13,738 nt of DNA from positions 1-13,738 of the forward strand of contig CAJJUC010000050.1 of NCBI GenBank assembly GCA_905195005.1. Reading direction: 5' to 3'. A model generated the notes under the pieces. The model saw only the letters and a program-made list of their open reading frames with translations. It had not been told where the DNA came from and searched no databases. The DNA is from an uncultured Eubacteriales bacterium. Lineage in GTDB: Bacteria; Bacillota; Clostridia; UMGS1883. A program made the position numbers and the translations under genes. This document shows, piece after piece, positions 7,001 to 13,738 of this stretch. Position 1 is the stretch's first letter; every line of letters begins with the position of its first letter.

Positions 7001-9652
7001 TCAGCGGCGGTATATAACCATATCTCTTACAGATGTTCTTCTTGTTTTAACAAACACATAATCGGGATTTCCGCTCTGCGTTGTGTTCAGATAGGGCAGT
7101 GAGTCGAGAACCTCAACCGTCTGCTTTCTGACATCATATAAATAAATGTAGGACTTTGCGCGCGTGTCGGCAAAGCTGTACCTTCTCGAAAGGTCATTTT
7201 CAAGAGTGAAGTATCCTCCCGGGCGGCACGCCTCCGCTGCGGCAAAAGCAGTTATCATCGTGCTGAGATAGCCCTCCGAACCGCTGTTGTAATACTGTCT
7301 TTCCGTCGGATTGTCCGCGTCATAACGGTTCAGCACATTAACAAGGTTCACTTCGCCCTTTGAGTTGGTTTTATACTGAATAACATCGCCTGGGTTCAGC
7401 TCGTCAAACAGGATTTTTTTCTTTTCACCCTGCATTGGAACGGCAACATTGTTGTCAGCCGTTTTATCATTGTTTGCCGTCAGCCTTACCTCGCTTCCGC
7501 GGCAGTAAGCCTTGAAAGCCGTCACCATATCGCCGTCGCTGTTTCGGGTGTAATACTTCGAGGCAATAAGAGCCGCATATGTATCGCCCTCCTCCTCATA
7601 GCTGAGCTCGGGCATGCTGCTGTCCGAAACATATGCCACGCCGACGGCAACGGAGCAGTTCTTTCCTGCGTCATAAAGGCTGATGTCTATGTTGTCGGTT
7701 TCAGCATAATAACTGTAATTTTCCGCGGTGTAATCCTCGTCATCGCCGTTTTCGGGAATACCGAATATAATCGACTTGCTGTCGTAAAAATAATTTTCCG
7801 ATGCAACAACGTTAAAAAGTCTGCCGCGCGAATTATGATATTCAAGCGAGAATCGGTCCTCGTCATATCCGACATAATCCGTTTCGGACGAATGGTCATA
7901 TGCAAGCTCAACGCTTTTTATCTTTCCTTCACCGTCCAATGAGTATCTGATAAGCTGCCCTGCCGAAGCAAGCGATGTCAGCTCATCTGCGTTCACGGTA
8001 CTGTCCTGGGTGTATTTTCCGTTTATATATCCCGTGAATTTCACCCTATTGCCCGTTTCTGCAACAAGCATTTCTCCGTTCTGCGCGAAAATTTTCATCT
8101 CAATTGTTGAAGAAATTCTGTTTTTTTTCGCAGCTTTCACAAGATAGCCGTAAACCTTTGAGTCGTCCGCGTTTTTCTCGGCGTAAACCAGTCTGCCGTT
8201 CGTTCCGATATAAGCCGTGACGGTGTTCCCCGTTTTTATCATGCCGCTTATCTCCGGCAGGTAGCGGTAAACCGCGCCGTTTATTGTCACCGTGTTATCC
8301 GTTGTATCAATGCTTTCGATTTTGCCCGACACACTGTTTCTGAGAATAACAAACCTTGCTGCTGCGGAGTAATCGGTTGTTCCGTCGTCCGCTTCGGTGC
8401 AGAACACTTCAAGCACGCAGTCCTTTTTTATATCACCGGTTTCGGCGGCTGAACCGTCCTCAAACCGAACGGTGACGAGCGATTCCCTGAAGCTTCCGAG
8501 CGTAACCGATTCTTCGCCGTTTTCATCATCTATCCTCATATCATCTCCGCTGACCGACGCCACCTTGTAATACCTCGGGCAGTCAACCGAAACGGTGTCC
8601 GCGAAATCATCGTTGTTTCCGTCCGTCAGAGTTACCGTCACATTTTCTTTTGCGATATCATCATATGTCACCGCAAAGCGTTTTGAATTATTATAAATAA
8701 TCGTTGCTTCGGGAGCTATGTAAACCGTTTTTGAACGTCCGCCGTCATAATAGCGCAGTAACGAAAAATCGGGTGCAAGATATGTGATATCTCCTCCGTT
8801 CACAACAGTGATTCCATTGTCCGTCCGCCTGTACATTGCAAAAAGGCGGTCGGCTCCGTCCATTTCGGTTACATAGTAATCAACATCCGCCCCGAGATAT
8901 TCCTCAGCTGAATATGCTTCCGATGAAATATATTCGTTTCCGCCAATCACCGTCACATTCATATCATGCGAATCGTTTCCGAGAACAGCCGTGCCGCTCA
9001 CTGCGGTGACAGTTCCGCGGCGGCGCGATATTCCGAAAACCGTTTCAAGCAGCGAGCGCTTTTCGGTTTTCACTTCCGTTCCGTTCTGCAAATAAACGGA
9101 ATCGGCACAATCCGCGGTGAGCATATTGAATATAAGGCGGTTGACAGAGCTTCCGATGAAATCCGCAGCGTTCACGCCCTTAAGCACGCCGCATGACCTT
9201 GCAACATCCGTATACTGCATAAGATTGGCGCCGTTTTTTATTTTGTACTCAAACCCGAGCACACGAACCGCAACGGCAGCCGCTTCCGCGCAGGTTACCG
9301 AATCGTACGGGCGGAATTTTCCATCCTCGGGAACCTTAAAATACCCGTACTCTGCTGCGGCGTTCAAAACGCTGATGGCAATTCCGTCCGCGTCGGAAAA
9401 CACGCTTTCATCAATGGCGGTTGAATCGTCATATTTATTGACCGCCTTCATTATCATAACAGCAAAGTCATACCGCGATACCTTTGCATTCGCTTCTGCC
9501 GGCGCGACCGACAGTCTGCTTAAAATGTCCTCCTCTTGCCGAAGCTCATCATCGGCTGCGAATGCCGGGAGGATTTTGCCGCCGGTCACCGAAAAAAGCA
9601 TTGCCAGCGCCGTGACAACAGCCGCCGAGGATTTAATTTTCTTCATAATCAT
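7001..9652 (-). CDS. Secreted protein with degenerate N-terminal SLH repeats and an unclassified beta-rich body
   Basis: I do not recognise a named family for most of this 883-residue protein. It has a signal peptide (MIMKKIKSSAAVVTALAML..., cleavage AFA/AD after residue 32). Residues ~40-182 look like three worn SLH repeats: VSRYDFAVMIMKA (58-70), GKFRPYDSVTCAEAAAVAVR (111-130) and SSVNRLIFNML near 168-178. The usual ITRAE motif is altered in all three, with Cys121 replacing Arg in the second. From ~210 to the end the sequence is beta-rich, acidic and built of short modules resembling one another (GTVTAV..., GKIESIDTTDNTVTI..., YGYLVKAAKK...), compatible with tandem OB- or SH3-like barrels. 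The tail has a run of aromatic strands ending VRDMVIYRR. No catalytic motif is visible. It overlaps the upstream SLH gene by 4 bp (ATGA), and ATG 9646 is an alternative start. A cell-surface glycan-binding or scaffolding role is inference only. Confidence 0.8.
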   Translation of the reverse strand: MIMKKIKSSAAVVTALAMLFSVTGGKILPAFAADDELRQEEDILSRLSVAPAEANAKVSRYDFAVMIMKAVNKYDDSTAIDESVFSDADGIAISVLNAAAEYGYFKVPEDGKFRPYDSVTCAEAAAVAVRVLGFEYKIKNGANLMQYTDVARSCGVLKGVNAADFIGSSVNRLIFNMLTADCADSVYLQNGTEVKTEKRSLLETVFGISRRRGTVTAVSGTAVLGNDSHDMNVTVIGGNEYISSEAYSAEEYLGADVDYYVTEMDGADRLFAMYRRTDNGITVVNGGDITYLAPDFSLLRYYDGGRSKTVYIAPEATIIYNNSKRFAVTYDDIAKENVTVTLTDGNNDDFADTVSVDCPRYYKVASVSGDDMRIDDENGEESVTLGSFRESLVTVRFEDGSAAETGDIKKDCVLEVFCTEADDGTTDYSAAARFVILRNSVSGKIESIDTTDNTVTINGAVYRYLPEISGMIKTGNTVTAYIGTNGRLVYAEKNADDSKVYGYLVKAAKKNRISSTIEMKIFAQNGEMLVAETGNRVKFTGYINGKYTQDSTVNADELTSLASAGQLIRYSLDGEGKIKSVELAYDHSSETDYVGYDEDRFSLEYHNSRGRLFNVVASENYFYDSKSIIFGIPENGDDEDYTAENYSYYAETDNIDISLYDAGKNCSVAVGVAYVSDSSMPELSYEEEGDTYAALIASKYYTRNSDGDMVTAFKAYCRGSEVRLTANNDKTADNNVAVPMQGEKKKILFDELNPGDVIQYKTNSKGEVNLVNVLNRYDADNPTERQYYNSGSEGYLSTMITAFAAAEACRPGGYFTLENDLSRRYSFADTRAKSYIYLYDVRKQTVEVLDSLPYLNTTQSGNPDYVFVKTRRTSVRDMVIYRR

Positions 9653-12600
9653 TCTGTCAAACCTCCCCCATTTGCGGACGGCTCTCTGAATTTCTCCAGC
9701 TTAGCCGTCATCACGGCAGCCTCTGCCCTTGTTATAATTCCCGCAGGGTCAAACACATTGTTTCCCCTGCCGTTGATAACGCCGCAAAGTCTGAGCCTGC
9801 CGACAGCCTTCGCCGCGTACGGCGGAATGCTTTCAGCGTCCGCAAATGCGGCATCCTCATTTTTCCGATACACGGGGATATTAAACCTGTCGATGCATCT
9901 TGCAATCATAACCGCCGCATCCCGGCGAGTGATAAGTTCATTGGGCATAAACGACCCGCTGGGGTAGCCTGCCGCAATTTCGTTTGCAGCAAGTGCGCTT
10001 ATATAAGGCGCATACCAGTCAGATTTATTCACATCATTGAATACAACCGATTCCGATTCCTCCGCGCCGAACATTTTAACTATTATCTTTGCAAACTCCG
10101 CGCGCGTTATGCTGTCGTTCGGGCGGACATAGCCCATATATCCCTCCAGCGCGCCCGACTTTGCAAGGCGCGATATTTCCTGTTCAGCCCATGCCGCTTC
10201 GTTAATATCCTTAAATGCAGCCGTTTCATCGGTTTTGTTATCCTCGCTCGGCTGCGCTTCGGGTGTTTTCACAACCGTTGTGCCGCCTCCGCCGCCTCCC
10301 CTGTAGGACGGGGATGAGCCTGAGCTGCTTGACGAGCTGCTCTTTAATCCGTTTGCAATTTCCCTGACCTTTTTGCATATATCGCTTACGCTTGACGCAT
10401 TATAGCCTATTATCCTGACACACATGCTCTCCTTCTGCGACTGTGTGAGCGATTTCACCGCGTCATCATACCCGTTGGCGGAAAGAAGCTCCTTACCGTT
10501 CTCAAACACCGATTGAATCGTATCGCGTGAGGCATATCTCACGCCGAGTATCAGATTTGCTTCATCCACCCTGCCGCGCAATTCATCAGTATTCTTCACA
10601 TCGCCGCCCTTTTTCAGCAGCGCGCAGTATTCGCTTTTGTGCGAAGCATAAACAAAATTTGTTTTTATGCCGAGAACCGGTGCATATTCGTCAATAATAT
10701 CCTGCGTGTTTTCCTCCGAATTGAACAGGCCGATAAACAGCGCTTCGGCATCGGCGCCGTAATGCTTATATGTAACGCTTCTTTCCGCTTTGCGGCCGTC
10801 ATCGTAAACCGTCACCGTAAGAAGCTGCGTTTTCACCGAGCCGGGAATTGAAAATTCCGCAGTGAAGCTGCCGTCATTTTTAGCGGCGCACTCCGCCGGC
10901 ATGCTGATGTCCTCACCTGTCAGAGAGGCGGTAACCGTGCCGCCTGTATATTTCAGAACTGGGTAATTCCCCGTAACCGTGAGAACACCGTTCTTTTCCT
11001 CCGCCGACAATTGCTCAAATTTCCGTTCGGGAAGAAATGTAATCTCCGCATAGTCATATATGCCCTCCGGTGCGGCTGCCTTAATTTTCACAGCGCCGGA
11101 ATAGCCCTCGCCTGCGGTAACAGAGCTTCCGTCAATTTCCGCACTGCCGGAAATCACGCTCAGCTCAACGCTCTGGTCGCCCCACAGATTGTAATCCTTA
11201 TCGTAAACCTCTGTAACGAGTGCGGCGCTTTCTCCGAACTCAACAATTGTGTCGCCGCTTATCGAAACGCTGTTCACCCTGTTTTCATATTCTCCGGGAT
11301 ATGTGGTGCATTTCAGGTCGTCAATATACACGCTTGAACCGCTGACAATAATCTGCGTGTTAAACAAGCGCCCCATGGAAATCATATTTCCCGAAAAGCC
11401 GAAGGTTCCCTTCTCCGTATATTCCTCGTCCTCCGAAGTTTTCACAAAGACGGTAAACTGCTTATCCCATGTTGAAAGAATGCACTGCAAATCATACCAC
11501 ACATTTGCTTCATAATCCGATATAACCGGAATATTTCCGTTATCCGTCACGGCAACAATGTCGTTTCCGTCCGCTTTAAGCCAAGCGCCGTGAGCCTTTC
11601 CGTCCGTGTCGCTTGTGTCGAGCAGGTATTCCACCGCGCCCTTGCGCTCCTGCATAAAGCTCATCGACACGCGGTAGCTTCCCGTAAGCGCTTCACTGTG
11701 GCGATACAAAAGGCGCGAATTTCCGTTCAGCCGAACAGCCCTGCCGCCGTGCTGCGCCGCAACCAGTGCATTGCTTGCCACAAGAAAGCCTCTCGGGGCG
11801 CTTCCCTCCGAAAGATTCTCAAAGCCGTTTTCATACACAACCGCTTCCTCACCCATTATCACACTGTCCCTGAAGCTTTGCGCCGCTTTATTGATTTCAT
11901 CAATTATTGCGCTGCACTCTTCATCGGTGAGATTTTCGGAATTTACGGCGTCATCATATTTGTCTATAACATCCTTCAGCATTGTAAAAGAAGAATGAGG
12001 ATAGCGCCCTGTTTCCGTTCCCTCGGTTTCGGCAAGGCATTTTTTCGCTTCTGCCGCAGCCGCTTCAATATCCGGGTGCAGAATCGATGTAACGCTCAGG
12101 TCGTCAATGCACAGATTGCCCGAGTTTCCCTCGTTTGCAAAATATACGCTGCCGAGGTCGTCAACATCTGCCGTTGTTGTGTACATCGCAACAGGCTCGC
12201 TCAACATGGGAGCGTCATCAACATAAATCTGAGTTATTTTCTGATTGTCAAAATCAAGCGATATTTTCACGCTGTACCATTTGTTTGCCGTAAGGCCGCA
12301 GAGCTTTCTGTCCGCGTCCGAGCGGCCGTTATCCATTGCAAGCACCAGACTGTTATCCACAATCCACATAAGGTTGGAACGGGCTGTCTTTCCCGAATTC
12401 CACAGCATGAGAAGTCTGCCCGAAACCTTTGCCGTCTGCATAAAGCGCACCGAAACATTCACGCTGCCCTTGCATGAATCCGTGTATTTTTCGGCAGATG
12501 TTCCGGGGGAAAGCAGCAAATACTTATTGCTTTCATCGCCCGATACAGTTCCCGAGCAGCTGTCAAAGCCGCACCTTCCGCTTCCCGCCTCATAGCTTTC

Positions 12601-12705
12601 AAAGTTCTCTCTCATATTATAAGCCTCTGCCGTAACCGCTGTGCATAATGCAGCGGACAAAAGCAGGATTGCGGCCTTTTTGATTTTCAATGCAACTGTA
12701 TTCAT
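9649..12705 (-). CDS. S-layer-anchored multimodular carbohydrate-binding-type protein with three C-terminal SLH domains
   Basis: This 1018-residue secreted protein is probably held on the cell wall by SLH domains, which in known proteins bind secondary cell-wall polymers. A signal peptide is cleaved near AEA-28. Modules in order: a jelly-roll (LamG-like) domain (~30-207, ending in a CIDDLSV strand), a FIVAR-like three-helix segment (~210-275), a second jelly-roll (~280-465, again ending YIDDLKC), two Ig-like domains (~475-558 and ~560-647), a Cys-containing helical module (~648-787), a linker of seven Ser, a second Ser/Pro stretch and six Gly (789-808), and SLH domains at 831-880, 889-940 and 954-1006. 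The SLH motifs are ITRAE (866-870), ITRRD (925-929) and ITRAE (991-995), so two of three are canonical. No hydrolase motif is seen. GGGGGA lies 5 nt before ATG 12705. It is the second gene of the block and overlaps the next gene by 4 bp. The jelly-rolls suggest glycan binding; that is inference. Confidence 0.9.
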   Translation of the reverse strand: MNTVALKIKKAAILLLSAALCTAVTAEAYNMRENFESYEAGSGRCGFDSCSGTVSGDESNKYLLLSPGTSAEKYTDSCKGSVNVSVRFMQTAKVSGRLLMLWNSGKTARSNLMWIVDNSLVLAMDNGRSDADRKLCGLTANKWYSVKISLDFDNQKITQIYVDDAPMLSEPVAMYTTTADVDDLGSVYFANEGNSGNLCIDDLSVTSILHPDIEAAAAEAKKCLAETEGTETGRYPHSSFTMLKDVIDKYDDAVNSENLTDEECSAIIDEINKAAQSFRDSVIMGEEAVVYENGFENLSEGSAPRGFLVASNALVAAQHGGRAVRLNGNSRLLYRHSEALTGSYRVSMSFMQERKGAVEYLLDTSDTDGKAHGAWLKADGNDIVAVTDNGNIPVISDYEANVWYDLQCILSTWDKQFTVFVKTSEDEEYTEKGTFGFSGNMISMGRLFNTQIIVSGSSVYIDDLKCTTYPGEYENRVNSVSISGDTIVEFGESAALVTEVYDKDYNLWGDQSVELSVISGSAEIDGSSVTAGEGYSGAVKIKAAAPEGIYDYAEITFLPERKFEQLSAEEKNGVLTVTGNYPVLKYTGGTVTASLTGEDISMPAECAAKNDGSFTAEFSIPGSVKTQLLTVTVYDDGRKAERSVTYKHYGADAEALFIGLFNSEENTQDIIDEYAPVLGIKTNFVYASHKSEYCALLKKGGDVKNTDELRGRVDEANLILGVRYASRDTIQSVFENGKELLSANGYDDAVKSLTQSQKESMCVRIIGYNASSVSDICKKVREIANGLKSSSSSSSGSSPSYRGGGGGGTTVVKTPEAQPSEDNKTDETAAFKDINEAAWAEQEISRLAKSGALEGYMGYVRPNDSITRAEFAKIIVKMFGAEESESVVFNDVNKSDWYAPYISALAANEIAAGYPSGSFMPNELITRRDAAVMIARCIDRFNIPVYRKNEDAAFADAESIPPYAAKAVGRLRLCGVINGRGNNVFDPAGIITRAEAAVMTAKLEKFREPSANGGGLTE
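9662..9669 (-). promoter_or_regulatory. Ribosome-binding site within the end of the upstream SLH gene
   Basis: GGGGGAGG on the minus strand ends 9 nt before ATG 9652 and lies inside the last codons of the 1018-residue SLH gene (the Gly-Gly-Gly of its C-terminus). With the 4-bp ATGA overlap it indicates translational coupling of the two surface-protein genes. Confidence 0.7.
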
Positions 12706-12735
12706 GTTTTTCCCCCGAATCTCTACATTTTTGAC

Positions 12736-12769
12736 TTATCGGGCAAAGCAAAATTGCTTTGCCCGATAA
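12736..12769. repeat. Perfect 16-bp inverted repeat (hairpin) between esterase and SLH genes
   Basis: The arms TTATCGGGCAAAGCAA and TTGCTTTGCCCGATAA are exact complements separated by two bases (in practice probably a 4-6-nt loop). It starts 4 bases after the esterase stop codon (12774-12776) and ends ~30 bases before the SLH start. On the transcribed minus strand the hairpin is followed by AAGTCAAAAATG, not a T-run, so it is not a textbook intrinsic terminator. It could be an mRNA-stabilising or processing stem, or a weak attenuator lowering expression downstream. Confidence 0.75.
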
Positions 12770-12773
12770 AATA

Positions 12774-13738
12774 TTATTGTTCTGTCGGAATATGCTTAAC
12801 CTCGTCAACGCGTGACGCAATCTCATATCCGCAGTTTTCAATTCCCTCCGCAACTATTCCCGCCAAAACATCTGCGCCGTATGCGCAGAAGTGTGTGTTA
12901 TCCTCCGTTTTGCCGTCCTTGTTGTAAACCGAAGACGTATATGCCGAACCATCGCCGAAATAGCGTGAATCGTTCGCATCTACAAAGAGGAACAGCTTCT
13001 TTGAGCTGTCTGCCTCCTCACTGTCAAGGCAGCTTACAAGCTCGGACGATTTTGTGAACAAGTCGATTACCGGAATGTTAAGCGCTCTGCCAACCGATTT
13101 CACGGCTGCCGCATACGACACAAGCGAGGATTCGCCGCCGAAAATGTTATTTCTTCTTCTTACGGGAGAGGTAACAAAAATCGGAATCATTCCCTTTGCG
13201 CGGGCACGCTCCGCATAATACTTGAGGTATGCGCGGTAGCCTGCAAATATGTCGGAGTATTCGGCATATGTAAACTTGCTGTCGTTATGACCGAACTGAA
13301 TCAAAAGGAAATCGCCCGGACGGCCCTGTGCAATCACGTTGTCGAACACGCCCTGCTTATACATCTGCTTTAAGCTTGAACCGGGGATTGCAAAGTTTTT
13401 CACCGTTGCGCCGTTCAGATAATTTTCAAGCATCTGTCCCCAGCCTGTCTGCGGATAGTAGGTTGCATAATCATATGTTGCAACCGTTGAATCACCGACA
13501 ATATAAACCGTTGTTCCGTCAGCTAACACCAAAGTATATTCTCCCCCGCGAGGAACACGCAGTGTATGATATATCTCGCAGGAATCTTGTAGCCCACCGG
13601 AAACAACCTCCGTGTAATTCAACGTATCACCGCTATTTCTCACGCCCTCTTCCAAAGCCCTGTTCATTTCCCGATCCAACATCACTTTCGTACCGTCAGG
13701 CAACACCAATTCTGCCATGGATGCTCCGGGAACAATCC
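12774..13738 (-). CDS. CE12-like SGNH acetylesterase with a fused FecR-like N-terminus (open at window edge)
   Basis: The reading frame is open to the window edge; an ATG at 13718 gives 314 residues, and numbering below uses it. From residue ~71 on it is an SGNH/GDSL hydrolase of the rhamnogalacturonan acetylesterase type: block I VYIVGDSTV with nucleophile S77, block II Gly in AIPGSS (G113), block III FGHND (N145), and block V DNTHF with D273 and H276. Such enzymes (YesT/RhgT relatives) remove acetyl groups from pectin backbone, which fits the downstream lyase and rhamnosidase. Residues 1-70 do not belong to this fold: they read as a Bacteroidota FecR sensor (AELVLPDGTKV, HTLRVPRGGEYTLVLADGT) and use mostly TTG for Leu, unlike the rest. 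No signal peptide is present, so the native esterase N-terminus has been lost or replaced; ATG 13718 is probably an internal Met of the FecR part. Stop TAA is at 12774-12776. The esterase assignment is strong; the product as written may be an artefact. Confidence 0.82.
   Translation of the reverse strand, partial: IVPGASMAELVLPDGTKVMLDREMNRALEEGVRNSGDTLNYTEVVSGGLQDSCEIYHTLRVPRGGEYTLVLADGTTVYIVGDSTVATYDYATYYPQTGWGQMLENYLNGATVKNFAIPGSSLKQMYKQGVFDNVIAQGRPGDFLLIQFGHNDSKFTYAEYSDIFAGYRAYLKYYAERARAKGMIPIFVTSPVRRRNNIFGGESSLVSYAAAVKSVGRALNIPVIDLFTKSSELVSCLDSEEADSSKKLFLFVDANDSRYFGDGSAYTSSVYNKDGKTEDNTHFCAYGADVLAGIVAEGIENCGYEIASRVDEVKHIPTEQ
13505..13738 (-). other. FecR (anti-sigma factor) periplasmic-domain fragment, Bacteroidota-like
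   Basis: Translated in the esterase frame, the stretch begins IVPGASMAELVLPDGTKV and continues to HTLRVPRGGEYTLVLADGT. In Bacteroidota FecR proteins this same order occurs: a DG-strand repeat, a variable stretch, then YHTLxxPRGGxYxLxLxDGT followed by K/E-V-W/M-L-N. Here, after DGT-T-V, the frame switches to the SGNH start. The fragment lacks the FecR cytoplasmic and transmembrane parts (beyond the window) and the FecR C-terminal half. Six of nine Leu codons are TTG, against mostly CTT/CTG/CTC in the adjoining esterase. It is either part of a chimeric assembly or a transferred piece; the family call is from memory of the motif, not a search. Confidence 0.7.

Noticed and set aside
9117..9689. 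Plus-strand open frame of 190 codons
   Set aside because: It is the complement of the signal peptide and SLH-like region of the 883-residue protein; low-complexity Ser/Ala composition.
11590..12477. Long plus-strand open frame (295 codons) opposite the SLH gene
   Set aside because: It is antisense to a well-supported modular protein, has no recognisable domain, and its Cys/Arg/His-rich composition is typical of a complement shadow.
9649..12705. Glycoside hydrolase activity for the 1018-residue protein because of its jelly-roll domains
   Set aside because: I see no catalytic motif (for example the GH16 ExDxxE pattern); the folds more likely bind than cut.
12719..12730. Two-codon upstream ORF (ATGTAG) before the SLH gene
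   Set aside because: There is no ribosome-binding site in front of it and such start-stop pairs are frequent by chance.
12736..12769. Hairpin as a canonical Rho-independent terminator
   Set aside because: No T-run follows the stem on either strand, so I list it only as an inverted repeat.
12706..12800. Promoter for the SLH gene (TAATAT on the minus strand near 12774)
   Set aside because: No credible -35 element lies at the proper distance; AT-rich spacer sequence gives such -10 matches by chance.

Overview
The window is a single convergent-free gene block: every credible gene lies on the minus strand, so transcription runs from position 13738 towards position 1. Triple C-terminal S-layer homology (SLH) domains, signal peptides followed by Ala-x-Ala cleavage sites, a lipobox-type solute-binding lipoprotein and strong GGAG/AAGGA ribosome-binding sites point to an anaerobic Bacillota of the Clostridia type, probably from a gut or other plant-fibre-rich community. 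I cannot name the genus.

Layout in transcription order: (1) 13738-12774, a CE12-like SGNH esterase whose first ~70 codons read as a Bacteroidota FecR anti-sigma factor fragment; (2) 12773-12706, a short spacer with a perfect 16-bp hairpin; (3) 12705-9649, a 1018-aa secreted protein with jelly-roll, FIVAR-like and Ig-like modules and three C-terminal SLH domains; (4) 9652-7001, an 883-aa secreted protein with degenerate N-terminal SLH repeats and a long unclassified beta-rich body, overlapping gene 3 by 4 bp; (5) 6986-2766, a 1406-aa secreted YetA/PcRGLX-like (PL26) putative exo-rhamnogalacturonan lyase with extra C-terminal modules; (6) 2747-1215, an LplA/YtcQ-like solute-binding lipoprotein; (7) 1202 to beyond position 1, the N-terminal 400 residues of a cytoplasmic GH78 alpha-L-rhamnosidase. 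The spacings from gene 3 onward are -4, 14, 18 and 12 bp, so genes 3-7 are almost certainly one translationally coupled operon. There is no gene-free stretch longer than 300 bases, no RNA gene, no CRISPR array and no mobile element that I can see.

Taken together this reads as a Gram-positive polysaccharide utilisation locus for rhamnogalacturonan I (pectin backbone): an esterase removes acetyl groups, two S-layer-type surface proteins hold glycan or enzymes at the cell wall, a secreted lyase cuts the backbone, a lipoprotein captures the oligosaccharide for an ABC importer (permeases not in the window), and the cytoplasmic rhamnosidase removes rhamnose after uptake. The order yetA-like lyase followed directly by an lplA-like lipoprotein mirrors the Bacillus subtilis yes-yetA-lpl region. 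The substrate is inferred from families, not shown by the sequence. The most striking anomalies are the inter-phylum FecR/esterase junction at about 13505-13516, which may be an assembly chimera, and the paired S-layer proteins of unknown function inside the operon.
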